A stretch of 64,000 nt of DNA from Ornithinimicrobium tianjinense (GCF_014636495.1 NZ_BMEM01000001.1:294195-358194), one strand, 5' to 3'. Positions 16,646-25,353 are shown, numbered from the stretch's first letter. The notes: generated from the letters alone by a model not told the origin. Translations and numbers: made by a program.

Positions 16646-17203
16646 ATGGGACGCGAAGGACGCCAGGTGCGCGCCGGCGAGGGAGTCGACGACGAGGTGG
16701 ACGCTGTCGTCGAGGCCTGGCGCCGCGAGCGTCCTGACCTCGACGTCGCCCCGCTGGAGGTGCTCTCCCGGGTGTCCCGGCTCGCGCGCCTGCTGGACCT
16801 GGAGCGACGGAGGGCGTTTGCCGAGCAGGGCCTGGAGGCATGGGAGTTCGACGTGCTCTCGGCGCTGCGCAGATCGGGAGAGCCCTACCAGCTCACGCCC
16901 GGTGACCTGCTGCGCGAGACGCTGGTGACGAGCGGCACGATGACCAACCGCCTCGACCGGCTCGCCGACCGTGGGCTGCTGCGGCGCGAGACCTCGCCGC
17001 GCGACCGCCGGGCGGTGCTCGTCACCCTCACTCCCGAGGGTCTTGGGCTCGCGGACCGGGCGCTGGAGGCGCTGCTCGAGGGTGAGCGTGAGCTGCTCGC
17101 GGTCCTGGACGTGGAGGGCAGGGCCGACCTGGCGGCATACCTGAAAGAACTGCTCGTCGACCTCGAGCCGAGCCGGGCGCCGTCGCGGGGCTCCCGCGGG
17201 TAG
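16646..17203 (+). CDS. MarR-family transcriptional regulator
   Basis: A 185-aa winged-helix regulator. The recognition region is in order: WEFDVLSALRRSGEPYQLTPGDLLRETLVTSGTMTNRLDRLADRGLLRRETSPRDRRAVLVTLTPEG compressed across residues about 69-135 with the wing at SPRDRRAV. Helices before and after form the dimer interface. It is divergent from the 16563-15589 operon, with 82 bp between the starts, and may regulate that operon; the effector is unknown. Confidence 0.9.
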   Translation: MGREGRQVRAGEGVDDEVDAVVEAWRRERPDLDVAPLEVLSRVSRLARLLDLERRRAFAEQGLEAWEFDVLSALRRSGEPYQLTPGDLLRETLVTSGTMTNRLDRLADRGLLRRETSPRDRRAVLVTLTPEGLGLADRALEALLEGERELLAVLDVEGRADLAAYLKELLVDLEPSRAPSRGSRG

Positions 17204-17228
17204 CCCGAGCGGGCGGAGCGGTCGGCGG

Positions 17229-17307
17229 CTCCCCGGGAAGGAATCGAACCTTCGTCGCTAATCCTGATTCAAAGTCAGGCGGCCCCTGCCAGCAGAGCAA
17301 CCGGGGA
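17229..17307 (-). tRNA. tRNA-Gln (anticodon UUG)
   Basis: Read on the minus strand, this folds as a tRNA with acceptor TCCCCGG/CCGGGGA, anticodon arm CCTGA-CTTTGAA-TCAGG (anticodon TTG) and T arm GAAGG-TTCGATT-CCTTC. The U1-A72 pair fits tRNA-Gln in bacteria that make Gln-tRNA by the GatCAB route. The D arm and the variable loop (9 nt) are both longer than usual, giving 79 nt with G73. CCA is not encoded. Confidence 0.8.
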
Positions 17308-17371
17308 ACGTCCCGAAGGACCACCCAAGCCTAGGCCACCGTGGGCCGGGCACCCGTCCGTGGCGGGACGG

Positions 17372-18022
17372 TCAGCCCCGGCGGGCGCGGCTGCGCAGGG
17401 TCGGCTTGGCCTCCATGCCGGCCAGGCCGTTCCAGGCGAGGTTGACGAGGTGGGCGGCCACGTCCTCCTTCTTCATCCGCCGGGAGTCCAGCCACCACCC
17501 TCCGGGGATCGCCACCATCCCGACCAGCATCTGGGCGTAGAGCGGCGCGGTCTTGGGGTCGAGCCGGCGGCGCCTGAACTCGGCGGCGAGGATGTGCTCG
17601 ACCTGGCTGGCGATGTCGCTGATCAGGCTCGCGAAGGAGCCGGTCGACTGCCCCGGCGGGCTGTCGCGGACGAGGATCCGGAAGCCGTCGGTCGAGGTCT
17701 CGATGTAGTCGAGCAGGGCCAGCGCGGCCGCCTCCAGCAGCGCGCGGGCGTTGCCCTCGTGCTCGGTCAGCGCGTCGGTGATCTGCCCCAGCAGCGCCGA
17801 GATCTCGCGGTCGACGACGACGGCGTAGAGCCCCTCCTTGCCCCCGAAGTGCTCGTAGATCACCGGCTTGGAGACCCCCGCGGTCGCCGCGATCTCCTCG
17901 ACGCTGGTGCCCTCGAAACCCTTCTCGGCGAACAGTGCCCGACCGATCGAGATGAGCTGCTGGCGCCGCTGCGGGCCCGTCATCCGGTTGCGGGTGGCGG
18001 TCTTGGGCGGGGAGGAGGTCAC
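17372..18022 (-). CDS. TetR-family transcriptional regulator
   Basis: A 216-aa regulator with an N-terminal helix-turn-helix (GRALFAEKGFEGTSVEEIAATAGVSKPVIYEHFGGKEGLYAVVVD) at about residues 20-65 and an all-helical ligand domain behind it that contains a GGWWLDSRRMKKED segment. The ligand is unknown. The GTG start at 18022 is only 30 bp from the divergent glmU start, and a CATGAT box 7-8 nt upstream suggests a leaderless transcript; the promoters of the two genes must overlap. Confidence 0.9.
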   Translation of the reverse strand: MTSSPPKTATRNRMTGPQRRQQLISIGRALFAEKGFEGTSVEEIAATAGVSKPVIYEHFGGKEGLYAVVVDREISALLGQITDALTEHEGNARALLEAAALALLDYIETSTDGFRILVRDSPPGQSTGSFASLISDIASQVEHILAAEFRRRRLDPKTAPLYAQMLVGMVAIPGGWWLDSRRMKKEDVAAHLVNLAWNGLAGMEAKPTLRSRARRG

Positions 18023-18039
18023 CGGCCCATCATGCCAAG

Positions 18040-18045
18040 TAGAGT
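18040..18045 (+). promoter_or_regulatory. -10 box of glmU (leaderless)
   Basis: TAGAGT ends 7 nt before the GTG at 18053. The 30-bp gap to the divergent tetR-type gene leaves room for only overlapping promoters. Confidence 0.6.
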
Positions 18046-18052
18046 CGGGCGG

Positions 18053-19582
18053 GTGACGACACACCATCCCGCCGCCGTCATCGTCCTGGCCGCCGGGGAA
18101 GGCACCCGGATGAAGTCAGCGACCCCCAAGGTCCTGCACCGCATCGGCGGGCGCACCCTGCTCGGTCATGCCCTGTATGCCGCGCGCCAGGCCTCCCCGC
18201 AGCACCTCGCCGTGGTGGTGCGTCACGAGCGGGACCAGGTCGCCGCGCACGTCGGCGAGCTCGACCCGCAGGTGGTCGTCGCCGACCAGGACGAGGTCAA
18301 GGGCACCGGTCGGGCCTGCGAGTGCGGGCTGGACGCGCTGCCCGCCGACCTCGCCGGCACCGTGCTGGTGACGATGGGGGACGTGCCCCTGCTGACCGGG
18401 CAGACGCTGGTGGAGCTGACCGAGCGCCACGAGAGCAGCGGCGCCGCCGTCACCGTGATCACCGCCGAGCTCGACGACGCCAAGGCCTACGGCCGGGTGG
18501 TGCGCGACGAGGCCGGCGACGTGGTGGCGATCATGGAGTACAAGGACGCCCTGGCCCACCGCTCGGCGGGCGACGACCTGGCGCACGTCGTCGACGTCCG
18601 CGAGATCAACTCCGGGATCTACGCCTTCGACGCGCAGGTGCTGCGGGCGGCCCTCGCCGAGGTCGGCACCGACAACGCGCAGGGGGAGAAGTACCTCACC
18701 GACGTCATCGCCATCGCCCGGCGGGACGGTCGCAAGGTCAGCGCGCACCTCGTCGACGACCTGTGGCAGACGGAAGGTGTCAACGACCGCGTGCAGCTGG
18801 CGGCCCTGGGCAAGGAGCTCAACCGGCGCACCGTCGAGCACTGGATGCGGGAGGGGGTCACCGTCGTCGACCCGGACACGACCTGGATCGACGCCGAGGT
18901 GACGATCGGCCGCGACACGGTGGTGCGGCCCGGCACCCAGCTGCTCGGTGCCACGACGATCGGTGCCGACGCGGTCATCGGGCCCGACACCACGCTGACC
19001 GACACCGAGGTCGGCGACGGCGCCAGCGTCGTCCGGACCCAGGCCGAGGCCGCCCTCATCGGCGCCGAGGCGACGGTCGGACCGTTCTCCTACCTGCGTC
19101 CGGGCACGGTCCTGGGCGCCAGGGGCAAGATCGGCGGCTTCGTCGAGACCAAGAACGCCCAGATCGGTGACGGCGCCAAGGTGCCGCACCTGACCTACTG
19201 CGGCGACGCCACGATCGGCGAGGGTGCCAACATCGGCGCCGGCACGATCTTCGCCAACTACGACGGTGTCGCCAAGCACCACACCACCGTCGGGCGGCAC
19301 TCCTTCGTCGGCTCCGACTCCGTGCTGGTCGCGCCGGTCCACATCGCCGACGGGGCCTACGTCGCCGCGGGGTCGACGATCGAGGGCACCGTCGCTCCCG
19401 GCCAGATCGCCGTCGCCCGCAGCCGTCAGCGCAACGTCGACGGCTGGGTCGCCCGGCGCCGGGCCGGCACCAGGACCGCCGCCGCCGCCGAGGCCGCGCT
19501 GGCGGCGCAGGCCTCCGAGGCGCCGAGCGGGCAGGCACCGCATACCTCCGCCCCCACCCCACCACCCAGGAGAGCTGAATGA
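18053..19582 (+). CDS. glmU: Bifunctional UDP-N-acetylglucosamine pyrophosphorylase/glucosamine-1-phosphate N-acetyltransferase
   Basis: A 509-aa enzyme that acetylates glucosamine-1-P and then couples it to UTP to give UDP-GlcNAc for peptidoglycan. The N-terminal pyrophosphorylase domain carries LAAGEGTRMKS...PKVLH and MGDVPLLTG; the C-terminal half (about 255-460) is a left-handed beta-helix of hexapeptide repeats with RPGTVLG, GNFVETKNA-type and NYDG motifs. The last 50 residues are an Ala/Pro-rich tail absent from E. coli GlmU. It overlaps prs by 4 bp, the standard actinobacterial glmU-prs operon. Confidence 0.96.
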   Translation: MTTHHPAAVIVLAAGEGTRMKSATPKVLHRIGGRTLLGHALYAARQASPQHLAVVVRHERDQVAAHVGELDPQVVVADQDEVKGTGRACECGLDALPADLAGTVLVTMGDVPLLTGQTLVELTERHESSGAAVTVITAELDDAKAYGRVVRDEAGDVVAIMEYKDALAHRSAGDDLAHVVDVREINSGIYAFDAQVLRAALAEVGTDNAQGEKYLTDVIAIARRDGRKVSAHLVDDLWQTEGVNDRVQLAALGKELNRRTVEHWMREGVTVVDPDTTWIDAEVTIGRDTVVRPGTQLLGATTIGADAVIGPDTTLTDTEVGDGASVVRTQAEAALIGAEATVGPFSYLRPGTVLGARGKIGGFVETKNAQIGDGAKVPHLTYCGDATIGEGANIGAGTIFANYDGVAKHHTTVGRHSFVGSDSVLVAPVHIADGAYVAAGSTIEGTVAPGQIAVARSRQRNVDGWVARRRAGTRTAAAAEAALAAQASEAPSGQAPHTSAPTPPPRRAE

Positions 19583-20562
19583 CCGGCATCCAGAAGGCCA
19601 CCCAGAAGAACCTCATGGTCTTCACGGGCAGGGCGCACCCCGCCCTCGCCGGGGAGATCGCCGAGAACCTGGGCACCGAGCTGGTGCCGACCGAGGCGTA
19701 CGCCTTCGCCAACAGCGAGATCTACGTCCGCTTCGCCGAGAGCGTGCGCGGGTGCGACGCCTTCGTCATCCAGAGCCACACGGCCCCGGTCAACGAGTGG
19801 ATCATGGAGCACCTGATCATGGTCGACGCGCTCAAGCGTGCCTCGGCCAAGCGGATCACGGTCGTGCTGCCCTTCTACGGCTACGCGCGCCAGGACAAGA
19901 AGCACCGCGGCCGTGAGCCGATCTCCGCCCGCCTGATGGCCGACCTGTTCAAGACCGCCGGCGCCGACCGGCTCATGGCGGTCGACCTGCACACGGCGCA
20001 GATCCAGGGCTTCTTCGACGGCCCCGTCGACCACCTGATGGCGCTGCCGATCCTGGCCGACTACGTGCGCGACAAGTACGGCGACGAGGAGCTGGCCGTC
20101 GTCTCGCCCGACGCCGGCCGCATCAAGGTCGCGGAGTACTGGTCGAACAGCCTCGGCGGGGTGCCGCTGGCGTTCATCCACAAGACCCGCGACATCACCC
20201 GCCCCAACCAGTCGGTGGCCAAGCGCGTCGTGGGCGAGGTCAAGGGCCGCACCTGCGTGCTCGTCGACGACATGATCGACTCCGGCGGCACGATCTGCCA
20301 GGCGGCCGACGCCCTGATGGCCGACGGTGCCGCGAGCGTCATCATCGCCGCGACCCACGGGTTGTTCTCCGGCCCGGCGATCGAGCGGCTGTCCGCCTCG
20401 GTGGCCAGGGAGGTCGTCGTGACCAACACGCTGCCGCTGTCGGAGGAGGCGCGCGCGCTGGACAAGCTCACCGAGCTGTCCATCGCACCGCTGATCAGCC
20501 GCGCCATCCGGGAGGTCTTCGAGGACGGCTCGGTCACCTCGATGTTCGACGGTCGGGCCTGA
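19579..20562 (+). CDS. prs: Ribose-phosphate pyrophosphokinase
   Basis: A 327-aa enzyme that makes PRPP from ribose-5-P and ATP for nucleotide, histidine and tryptophan synthesis. Visible motifs are the flexible-loop region KRITVVLPFYGYARQDKKHRGREPISA (split across residues about 90-115), VVSPDAGRIKVAEYW, and the PRPP-binding loop CVLVDDMIDSGGTICQAA. Its ATG overlaps the glmU stop by 4 bp, with AGGAG upstream. Confidence 0.97.
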   Translation: MTGIQKATQKNLMVFTGRAHPALAGEIAENLGTELVPTEAYAFANSEIYVRFAESVRGCDAFVIQSHTAPVNEWIMEHLIMVDALKRASAKRITVVLPFYGYARQDKKHRGREPISARLMADLFKTAGADRLMAVDLHTAQIQGFFDGPVDHLMALPILADYVRDKYGDEELAVVSPDAGRIKVAEYWSNSLGGVPLAFIHKTRDITRPNQSVAKRVVGEVKGRTCVLVDDMIDSGGTICQAADALMADGAASVIIAATHGLFSGPAIERLSASVAREVVVTNTLPLSEEARALDKLTELSIAPLISRAIREVFEDGSVTSMFDGRA

Positions 20563-20592
20563 GGCGATTTCCGCTCCCCGCTCGACCCTGGC

Positions 20593-20598
20593 TAGAAT
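20593..20598 (+). promoter_or_regulatory. -10 box upstream of rplY
   Basis: TAGAAT at 20593-20598 would start a transcript about 170 nt before the rplY ATG. No good -35 is seen. Confidence 0.5.
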
Positions 20599-20604
20599 GC
20601 CCGG

Positions 20605-20775
20605 GTTGCCTCGGCGAGGGACACCGCACGGACGTGCGGTGGCCGTGATTCGACGAAGCGCGTCGCGTCGCCCGACTGTCTCGGGTGAGTCCTGACGCCT
20701 CCGTGGAGCCCGCCGTGCCGTGTCCCGCGTCGAGGCCCACCGAAGTGATCACCCGAGAAGAAGAGGCCTAGACGC
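20605..20775 (+). promoter_or_regulatory. Long rplY 5' leader with hairpins
   Basis: About 170 nt of untranslated leader precedes rplY. It contains a perfect 8-bp stem with a GGAC loop at 20622-20641 (CACCGCAC/GTGCGGTG), a CCTC-GGC-GAGG hairpin just before it and a CGACG/CGTCG hairpin at about 20654. A long structured leader before a ribosomal-protein gene suggests autogenous control. No known riboswitch class was recognised. Confidence 0.45.
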
Positions 20776-21468
20776 ATGTCCGACCAGCTGAAGATCTCCG
20801 CCGAGAAGCGCACCGAGTTCGGCAAGGGCGCTGCGCGCCGCATCCGCCGCGCCGACAAGATCCCCGCCGTCCTCTACGGCCACGGCACCGACCCGATCCA
20901 CGTCACCCTGCCGGGTCACGAGACCCTCCTCGCCCTGCGCGCGAGCAACGCGGTCCTGACCCTGAACGTCGAGGGCGACGAGCACCTGGCTCTTGCCAAG
21001 GACGTCCAGCGTGACCCGATCAAGCGCGTCATCGAGCACGTCGACCTCGTCATCGTGCGCCGCGGCGAGAAGGTCGTCGTGGATGTCCCCGTCCACGTCG
21101 AGGGCGAGGCCGGTCCCGAGACCGTCGTGACCGTCGATCACGCGACGCTGTCGGTCGAGGCCGAGGCGCTGCACATCCCGGAGACCTTCGTCGTCTCCGT
21201 CGAGGGCGCCGAGGCCGGCACCCAGATCCTGGCCGGCCAGGTGGAGCTGCCCTCGGGCGTCACCCTGGTCACCGACGCCGAGGCCCTCGTCGTCAACGTC
21301 ACCCAGGCCATCTCCGAGGAGGCCCTCGAGGCCGAGCTCGCCGAGGCCGAGGCTGAGGCCGGCATCGAGCACGAGGAGTCCGACGCTGCGGCCGAGGGCG
21401 CCGAGGGCGAGGCAGCCGAGGGCGAGGCCGCCGAGGCCGACGCCGAGGAGAAGACCGAGGAGGCCTGA
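20776..21468 (+). CDS. rplY: 50S ribosomal protein L25/general stress protein Ctc
   Basis: A 230-aa protein of the long (Ctc/TL5) L25 type, which binds 5S rRNA. The N-terminal 5S-binding domain runs to about residue 95 ([38 protein letters not shown]), a second beta domain follows to about 190, and the last 40 residues are an acidic Glu/Ala-rich tail common in actinobacterial L25. It is transcribed alone from a promoter with a long leader and ends at a strong hairpin. Confidence 0.95.
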   Translation: MSDQLKISAEKRTEFGKGAARRIRRADKIPAVLYGHGTDPIHVTLPGHETLLALRASNAVLTLNVEGDEHLALAKDVQRDPIKRVIEHVDLVIVRRGEKVVVDVPVHVEGEAGPETVVTVDHATLSVEAEALHIPETFVVSVEGAEAGTQILAGQVELPSGVTLVTDAEALVVNVTQAISEEALEAELAEAEAEAGIEHEESDAAAEGAEGEAAEGEAAEADAEEKTEEA

Positions 21469-21500
21469 GCCCCCCGCTCTTCCGAGCACCGCACCACGCA

Positions 21501-21538
21501 CGCGCGGCCACGTCCCCAGCCGGGGCCGTGGCCGCGCG
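21501..21538 (+). terminator. Terminator of rplY
   Basis: A 12-bp perfect stem (CGCGCGGCCACG/CGTGGCCGCGCG) encloses an inner CCCC/GGGG pair. It lies 32 bp after the rplY stop and has no U tract. Confidence 0.75.
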
Positions 21539-21568
21539 GCGTTCCACCACCCCGTCCGGGCATCACAC

Positions 21569-21633
21569 TCGCGACCGCGTCCTGTTCTGTGAGTCGGATG
21601 CATCAGACTCACAGAACAGAATCCGGTCGCGAG
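21569..21633. repeat. 65-bp imperfect inverted repeat
   Basis: Two 28-bp arms (21569-21596 and 21606-21633) match at 24 of 28 positions; the four mismatches are together in the middle of the arm. The loop contains the palindrome GATGCATC. The sequence is noticeably richer in A+T (CTGTTCTGTGAGTC) than its surroundings. It lies 55 bp before pth. Confidence 0.85.
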
Positions 21634-21688
21634 AAGCCCGGGCGGCAGACTGGCCCTCGGACCCACCACCTCGAAGGAGCAGCCCGAC

Positions 21689-22285
21689 ATGGACGCCCCC
21701 TGGCTCGTCGTCGGCCTCGGCAACCCCGGCCCGAAGTATGCCGGGCACCGCCACAACATCGGTGCGATGGTCGTCGCCGAGCTGGCGCGGCAGGCGTCGG
21801 CGACCCTGAAGCAGCACAAGGCGGCCCAGGCGTGGGCGGCCGAGGTGCGGCTCGGCACCGGCGCAGGCGGGGTCCCCGGCCCGCGCGGCGTGATCGCGCA
21901 GCCGATGACCTACATGAACGTCTCGGGCGGACCGGTGTCCGGCCTGGCGAAGTTCTACAAGGTGCCCGCCGAGCAGGTGGTCGTCGTGCACGACGAGCTG
22001 GACATCGAGCCCGGGCAGGTGCGCCTGAAGCAGGGCGGTGGCGAGGGCGGCCACAACGGCCTGAGGTCGATCAGCCAGAGCCTCGGCACGCGCGACTACC
22101 TGAGGGTGCGGCTCGGGATCGGGCGCCCTCCCGGCCGGCAGGACCCGGCCGACTACGTCCTGTCCGACTTCCCCGCCCGCGACAAGGTGGAGACCGAGAT
22201 CCTGATCGCTGACGGCGTCGACGCCGTGGTGGACCTCGTGACGCAGGGGCTGCTCGACGCGCAGCAGCGCTGGCACTCGCGCTGA
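21689..22285 (+). CDS. pth: Peptidyl-tRNA hydrolase
   Basis: A 198-aa enzyme that releases tRNA from peptidyl-tRNA dropped by ribosomes. The family motifs are GLGNPGPKYAGHRHNIG at residues 9-25 (catalytic His 22), QPMTYMNVSG, VVHDELDIEPG and GGEGGHNGLRSI. GGAG lies upstream of the ATG at 21689. It follows rplY, the usual actinobacterial neighbour, but a terminator and a large inverted repeat separate the two. Confidence 0.96.
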   Translation: MDAPWLVVGLGNPGPKYAGHRHNIGAMVVAELARQASATLKQHKAAQAWAAEVRLGTGAGGVPGPRGVIAQPMTYMNVSGGPVSGLAKFYKVPAEQVVVVHDELDIEPGQVRLKQGGGEGGHNGLRSISQSLGTRDYLRVRLGIGRPPGRQDPADYVLSDFPARDKVETEILIADGVDAVVDLVTQGLLDAQQRWHSR

Positions 22286-22294
22286 GCGACGACG

Positions 22295-22331
22295 ACGGGC
22301 CCGGGCCGCCGTGACGGCGACCCGGGCCCGT
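22295..22331. terminator. Bidirectional terminator between pth and pspA
   Basis: An 11-bp perfect stem, ACGGGCCCGGG/CCCGGGCCCGT, encloses a smaller CCG/CGG hairpin. It lies between two convergent genes. Confidence 0.75.
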
Positions 22332-22354
22332 GCGTCGGTCAGACCTGGTGTCGG

Positions 22355-23071
22355 TCAGCCGTGCTGCTTGAGCTGCTGCAGGCGCGCCTCGACCTCGGCG
22401 TCGCCGCTGGCGGTCTCGAGCTCGGCGAACTGGTCCTCCAGCCTGGTCGCCGCAGCCTCGGCGCGGCCCTGGACGACGGCCTCCTGTCGACGGATGCTGT
22501 CCTCCCAGCGGGCGAGGTCGCTCGAGGGGTCCATCACGTCGATGGAGGACATCGCGTCCTGCACCTTCTCCTGGGCCTCGACGCTGCGGGCGCGGGCGAC
22601 CAGGGTGCCGCGACGCGACTTGAGGTCCTCCAGCTTGGTCTTCATCTGGGTCAGACCGTCCTTGAGCTGGTCGACCGTGGCGTTCTGCTGCGCGATGACG
22701 GGCTCGGAGGTCTTGATGTCGTTCTCGTGCTGGATCTGGCGGCTGAGCGCCACCCGCGCCAGGTCGTCGAACTTGAACGCCCCGTCCGGGTCGCCCGCCG
22801 CCCGCAGCTCCTCGGCCTTGGCGGAGGCGGCTGCGGCCTTGCGGCCCCACTCGGCCACGGACTCACGGTCGGACTGCAGGTCGGCCTCGGCCATCCGCAC
22901 GTTGGCGATGGTCTGGGCGACCGCCTCCTCCGCCTCGGCGATGCTGTTGGTGTAGTCGCGGATCAGCTGGTCCAGCATCTTCTCCGGGTTCTCGGCGCGG
23001 TCGAGCAGCGCGTTGATGTTGGCCCGGGCGAGCTGGCTGATGCGGCCGAGGATGGTCTGCTTCTGGGTCAT
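22355..23071 (-). CDS. PspA/IM30 family membrane-stress protein
   Basis: A 238-aa, almost fully helical protein of the ESCRT-III-like PspA/Vipp1 family, which coats stressed cytoplasmic membranes. The amphipathic N-terminus (ILGRISQLARANINALLDRAENPEKMLDQLIRDY) is typical, followed by long charged coiled-coil helices. A TPM-domain membrane protein is encoded upstream on the same strand with a gap of about 97 bp; such pairs occur in other actinobacteria and suggest a joint envelope-stress role. Confidence 0.92.
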   Translation of the reverse strand: MTQKQTILGRISQLARANINALLDRAENPEKMLDQLIRDYTNSIAEAEEAVAQTIANVRMAEADLQSDRESVAEWGRKAAAASAKAEELRAAGDPDGAFKFDDLARVALSRQIQHENDIKTSEPVIAQQNATVDQLKDGLTQMKTKLEDLKSRRGTLVARARSVEAQEKVQDAMSSIDVMDPSSDLARWEDSIRRQEAVVQGRAEAAATRLEDQFAELETASGDAEVEARLQQLKQHG

Positions 23072-23168
23072 GCTCGTTCCTTTCCGTACCGCCGTGCCGG
23101 CGGGGCCTTCTCGGGTATGACGTGTCGTGCAGGTCTGTGGTCTGTGGTCAGTGCCGGTGGCCGGGCCT

Positions 23169-25247
23169 CTAGAAGCGGCCTCCTGTGAAGGTGCCGCCGC
23201 CGCCCCCTCCGCCGAAGCCCCCGCCGCCGAAGCCGCCTCCGCCGAAGCCTCCGCCGCCGCCGAAGGAGCCGCCGCCGCCCCACCCGCCGGAGTGGTGGTG
23301 ACCGCCGCCCCGGCCGCCCAGCAGGATGCCGCCGAGGATCACGGAGAGGGGGTCGATGCCGCCGCCGTAGGTGCGACCCGGTCCGCCGAACCCGCCGCCG
23401 TAGCCGCCAGAGCCGCCCCAGGACGACAGGTCGTTCTGGGCCTCGGTGAGCGCCTGCTCGCCGAGCTGCTCGGCCCGGGTCAGGAGCCCCATGGCCACCC
23501 CGGGGTCGGTGCGGGCCTGCGACTGCGCCTCGTCGAAGACGCGCAGAGCCTCGGAGATCCGGGTGCGGGCACCGCTGCTCACCGCGCCGCGACGGGTCGA
23601 GATCGTCTCGTCGATGCTGCGCAGACGGGCCCCGACCCGGGCCACGCGCTGGTCGAAGTTCTCGCGCATCCGGGTCAGGTGGGCCTCGGCGTCACGCATC
23701 GGCTGCAGGAGGGTGTCGAGGTCGTGCTCGGCGCGGTCGAGCTCGGCGAGCGCACGGAGCGGGTCGCCGGTGGAGCGGCTGGACTGCGCCGACTCCACCG
23801 CAGCGCGGGCCCGCTGGACCGCCTGGGCAACGACGGGCTCGCGCGGGGCGAGGCGCTGGGCGTCCTGCAGGTCGGAGCTGATGGAGGTGACCCGTCGGCT
23901 CAGCTCGGTGGAGGCGTTCTCCAGGTCCTCGCCGGCGCGGGAGATCTGGTCGAGGAGCCTGCTGGCCTGCCCGATGGCCTCCTCCGCTGCACGGGCCGCG
24001 GCGACCGCGGCCGGGCGGTCGTCCCGCTCCACGGACTGCCGGCCTGCGGTGACGAACCCGTCTGCGGATCGCAGGAGGGAGTCGACCTGCGTCAGGTGCT
24101 CGCGGACGGTGCCCAGGGCCTGGGCCGGGTAGCGCGCGGCGAGCCCTTCGACCTCCTGGCTGGCCGCGGGCACCCGCTCGCGGGTCTCCCGCGCGCGGGT
24201 GGCCAGCTCGTCGAGGAACTGCGGCGCACGGTCCTGCAGCGAGCGCAGGGTCGCGAACTCCTGGGTGTGCTCGTCGAGCGTGCGCCGTGAGGTGCCCGTG
24301 AGCTCCACGATGCGCGCGAGCATCGAGCGCTGGACGTCCTCGGGCTCCTGCTGGTCGTCGTCGAGCTGCTGGCGCAGCGAGAACGCCTCCGTGGCGGCCT
24401 GCCGGGCCTGGCCCAGGACCTCGCGGAACTGCTCGGTGCGCTGGGTCCCGAACTGGGCCTCGGCGAAGGCGAGCTCCTCCTCGGCCGAGCGCAGCGCGTT
24501 GTCCATCCCGACCAGGGCCTCGGACGCCTCGCGCTGCAGGTCCTGCAGCGAGACCCCCTGCGCACCCGCCGGCACCGGCACCCCGGCACTGGGGCGACGC
24601 CTGCGGCGCGCCACGGACCTGATCAGACCGGAACCGACCAGCAGCACGACCGGCGCGCCGATGAGCAGGCCGGGGATGGCGCCCATCCCGAGCCCGCTGT
24701 CGGTGTCGTTGTAGACCGGGCCCTGGGGCTCCAGCGCCCCGCCAGAGCCCCCGGAGTACTCCCGAGCCAGTCCCTCGACCGCGCCGCTGACCGCGCCTGC
24801 CCAGTCGTCCTGGCTCAGCGCCGGCTCGACGTCCTGGAGCTGCACGTCCTGGAGCTGGCCCTGGGGCAGGGTGCTGCCGACGTCGCCCAGGCCGTACTGG
24901 CGCTGCTCCACCGCCACCGCGAGCACCAGGTCGCCGGTCCCCAGGCCGGAGGCCTCGGCGGTCAGCTCGGCCCACGTGGGCCCGTCCACCTGCTCGCCGC
25001 TGTCGGTGAACTCGTCCACGAAGGCGACGAACAGCTGGAGCCCGGTCTCCTCGCGGAGCTGGTCGATCTCCTCCTGCGCCCGCGCCTCCTCGGCGCTGCT
25101 CAGCGCGTCGGCCGGGTCGTAGACGCTCTCCTGAAGGTTGAGCGGCTCCTCGGCGGACGCCGGTGGAGCGGCCACCAGCGCGCCCACCACGAAGGTGAGG
25201 GCGGCGGCATACCCAGCACGTCGGGCCCTGCGAACTGCACTGACCAT
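23169..25247 (-). CDS. TPM-domain membrane protein with Gly-rich C-terminal tail
   Basis: A 692-aa secreted/membrane protein. The signal peptide (residues 1-33) ends at PPASAEE; the TPM domain follows at about 35-165 (VYDPADALSSAEEARAQEEID, then LQLFVAFVDEF). A membrane helix at about 190-212 and an Arg-rich stop lead into about 380 residues of cytoplasmic coiled coil, and the last 70 residues are Gly/Phe-rich repeats with a His cluster (GGHHHSGG). The ATG at 25247 is used; a GTG at 25250 has better spacing to GGGAGG. It is probably in an operon with pspA. Confidence 0.85.
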   Translation of the reverse strand: MVSAVRRARRAGYAAALTFVVGALVAAPPASAEEPLNLQESVYDPADALSSAEEARAQEEIDQLREETGLQLFVAFVDEFTDSGEQVDGPTWAELTAEASGLGTGDLVLAVAVEQRQYGLGDVGSTLPQGQLQDVQLQDVEPALSQDDWAGAVSGAVEGLAREYSGGSGGALEPQGPVYNDTDSGLGMGAIPGLLIGAPVVLLVGSGLIRSVARRRRRPSAGVPVPAGAQGVSLQDLQREASEALVGMDNALRSAEEELAFAEAQFGTQRTEQFREVLGQARQAATEAFSLRQQLDDDQQEPEDVQRSMLARIVELTGTSRRTLDEHTQEFATLRSLQDRAPQFLDELATRARETRERVPAASQEVEGLAARYPAQALGTVREHLTQVDSLLRSADGFVTAGRQSVERDDRPAAVAAARAAEEAIGQASRLLDQISRAGEDLENASTELSRRVTSISSDLQDAQRLAPREPVVAQAVQRARAAVESAQSSRSTGDPLRALAELDRAEHDLDTLLQPMRDAEAHLTRMRENFDQRVARVGARLRSIDETISTRRGAVSSGARTRISEALRVFDEAQSQARTDPGVAMGLLTRAEQLGEQALTEAQNDLSSWGGSGGYGGGFGGPGRTYGGGIDPLSVILGGILLGGRGGGHHHSGGWGGGGSFGGGGGFGGGGFGGGGFGGGGGGGTFTGGRF

Positions 25248-25353
25248 CACGACTGTGATCCTCCCTGACCTGGTTCGCGCGCGTCCACCGCAAGCGGTGG
25301 CAGGTGCTCCCAGCATGTCACGCCCACATCGAGGGGCTGTCGGCCCCGGCACC

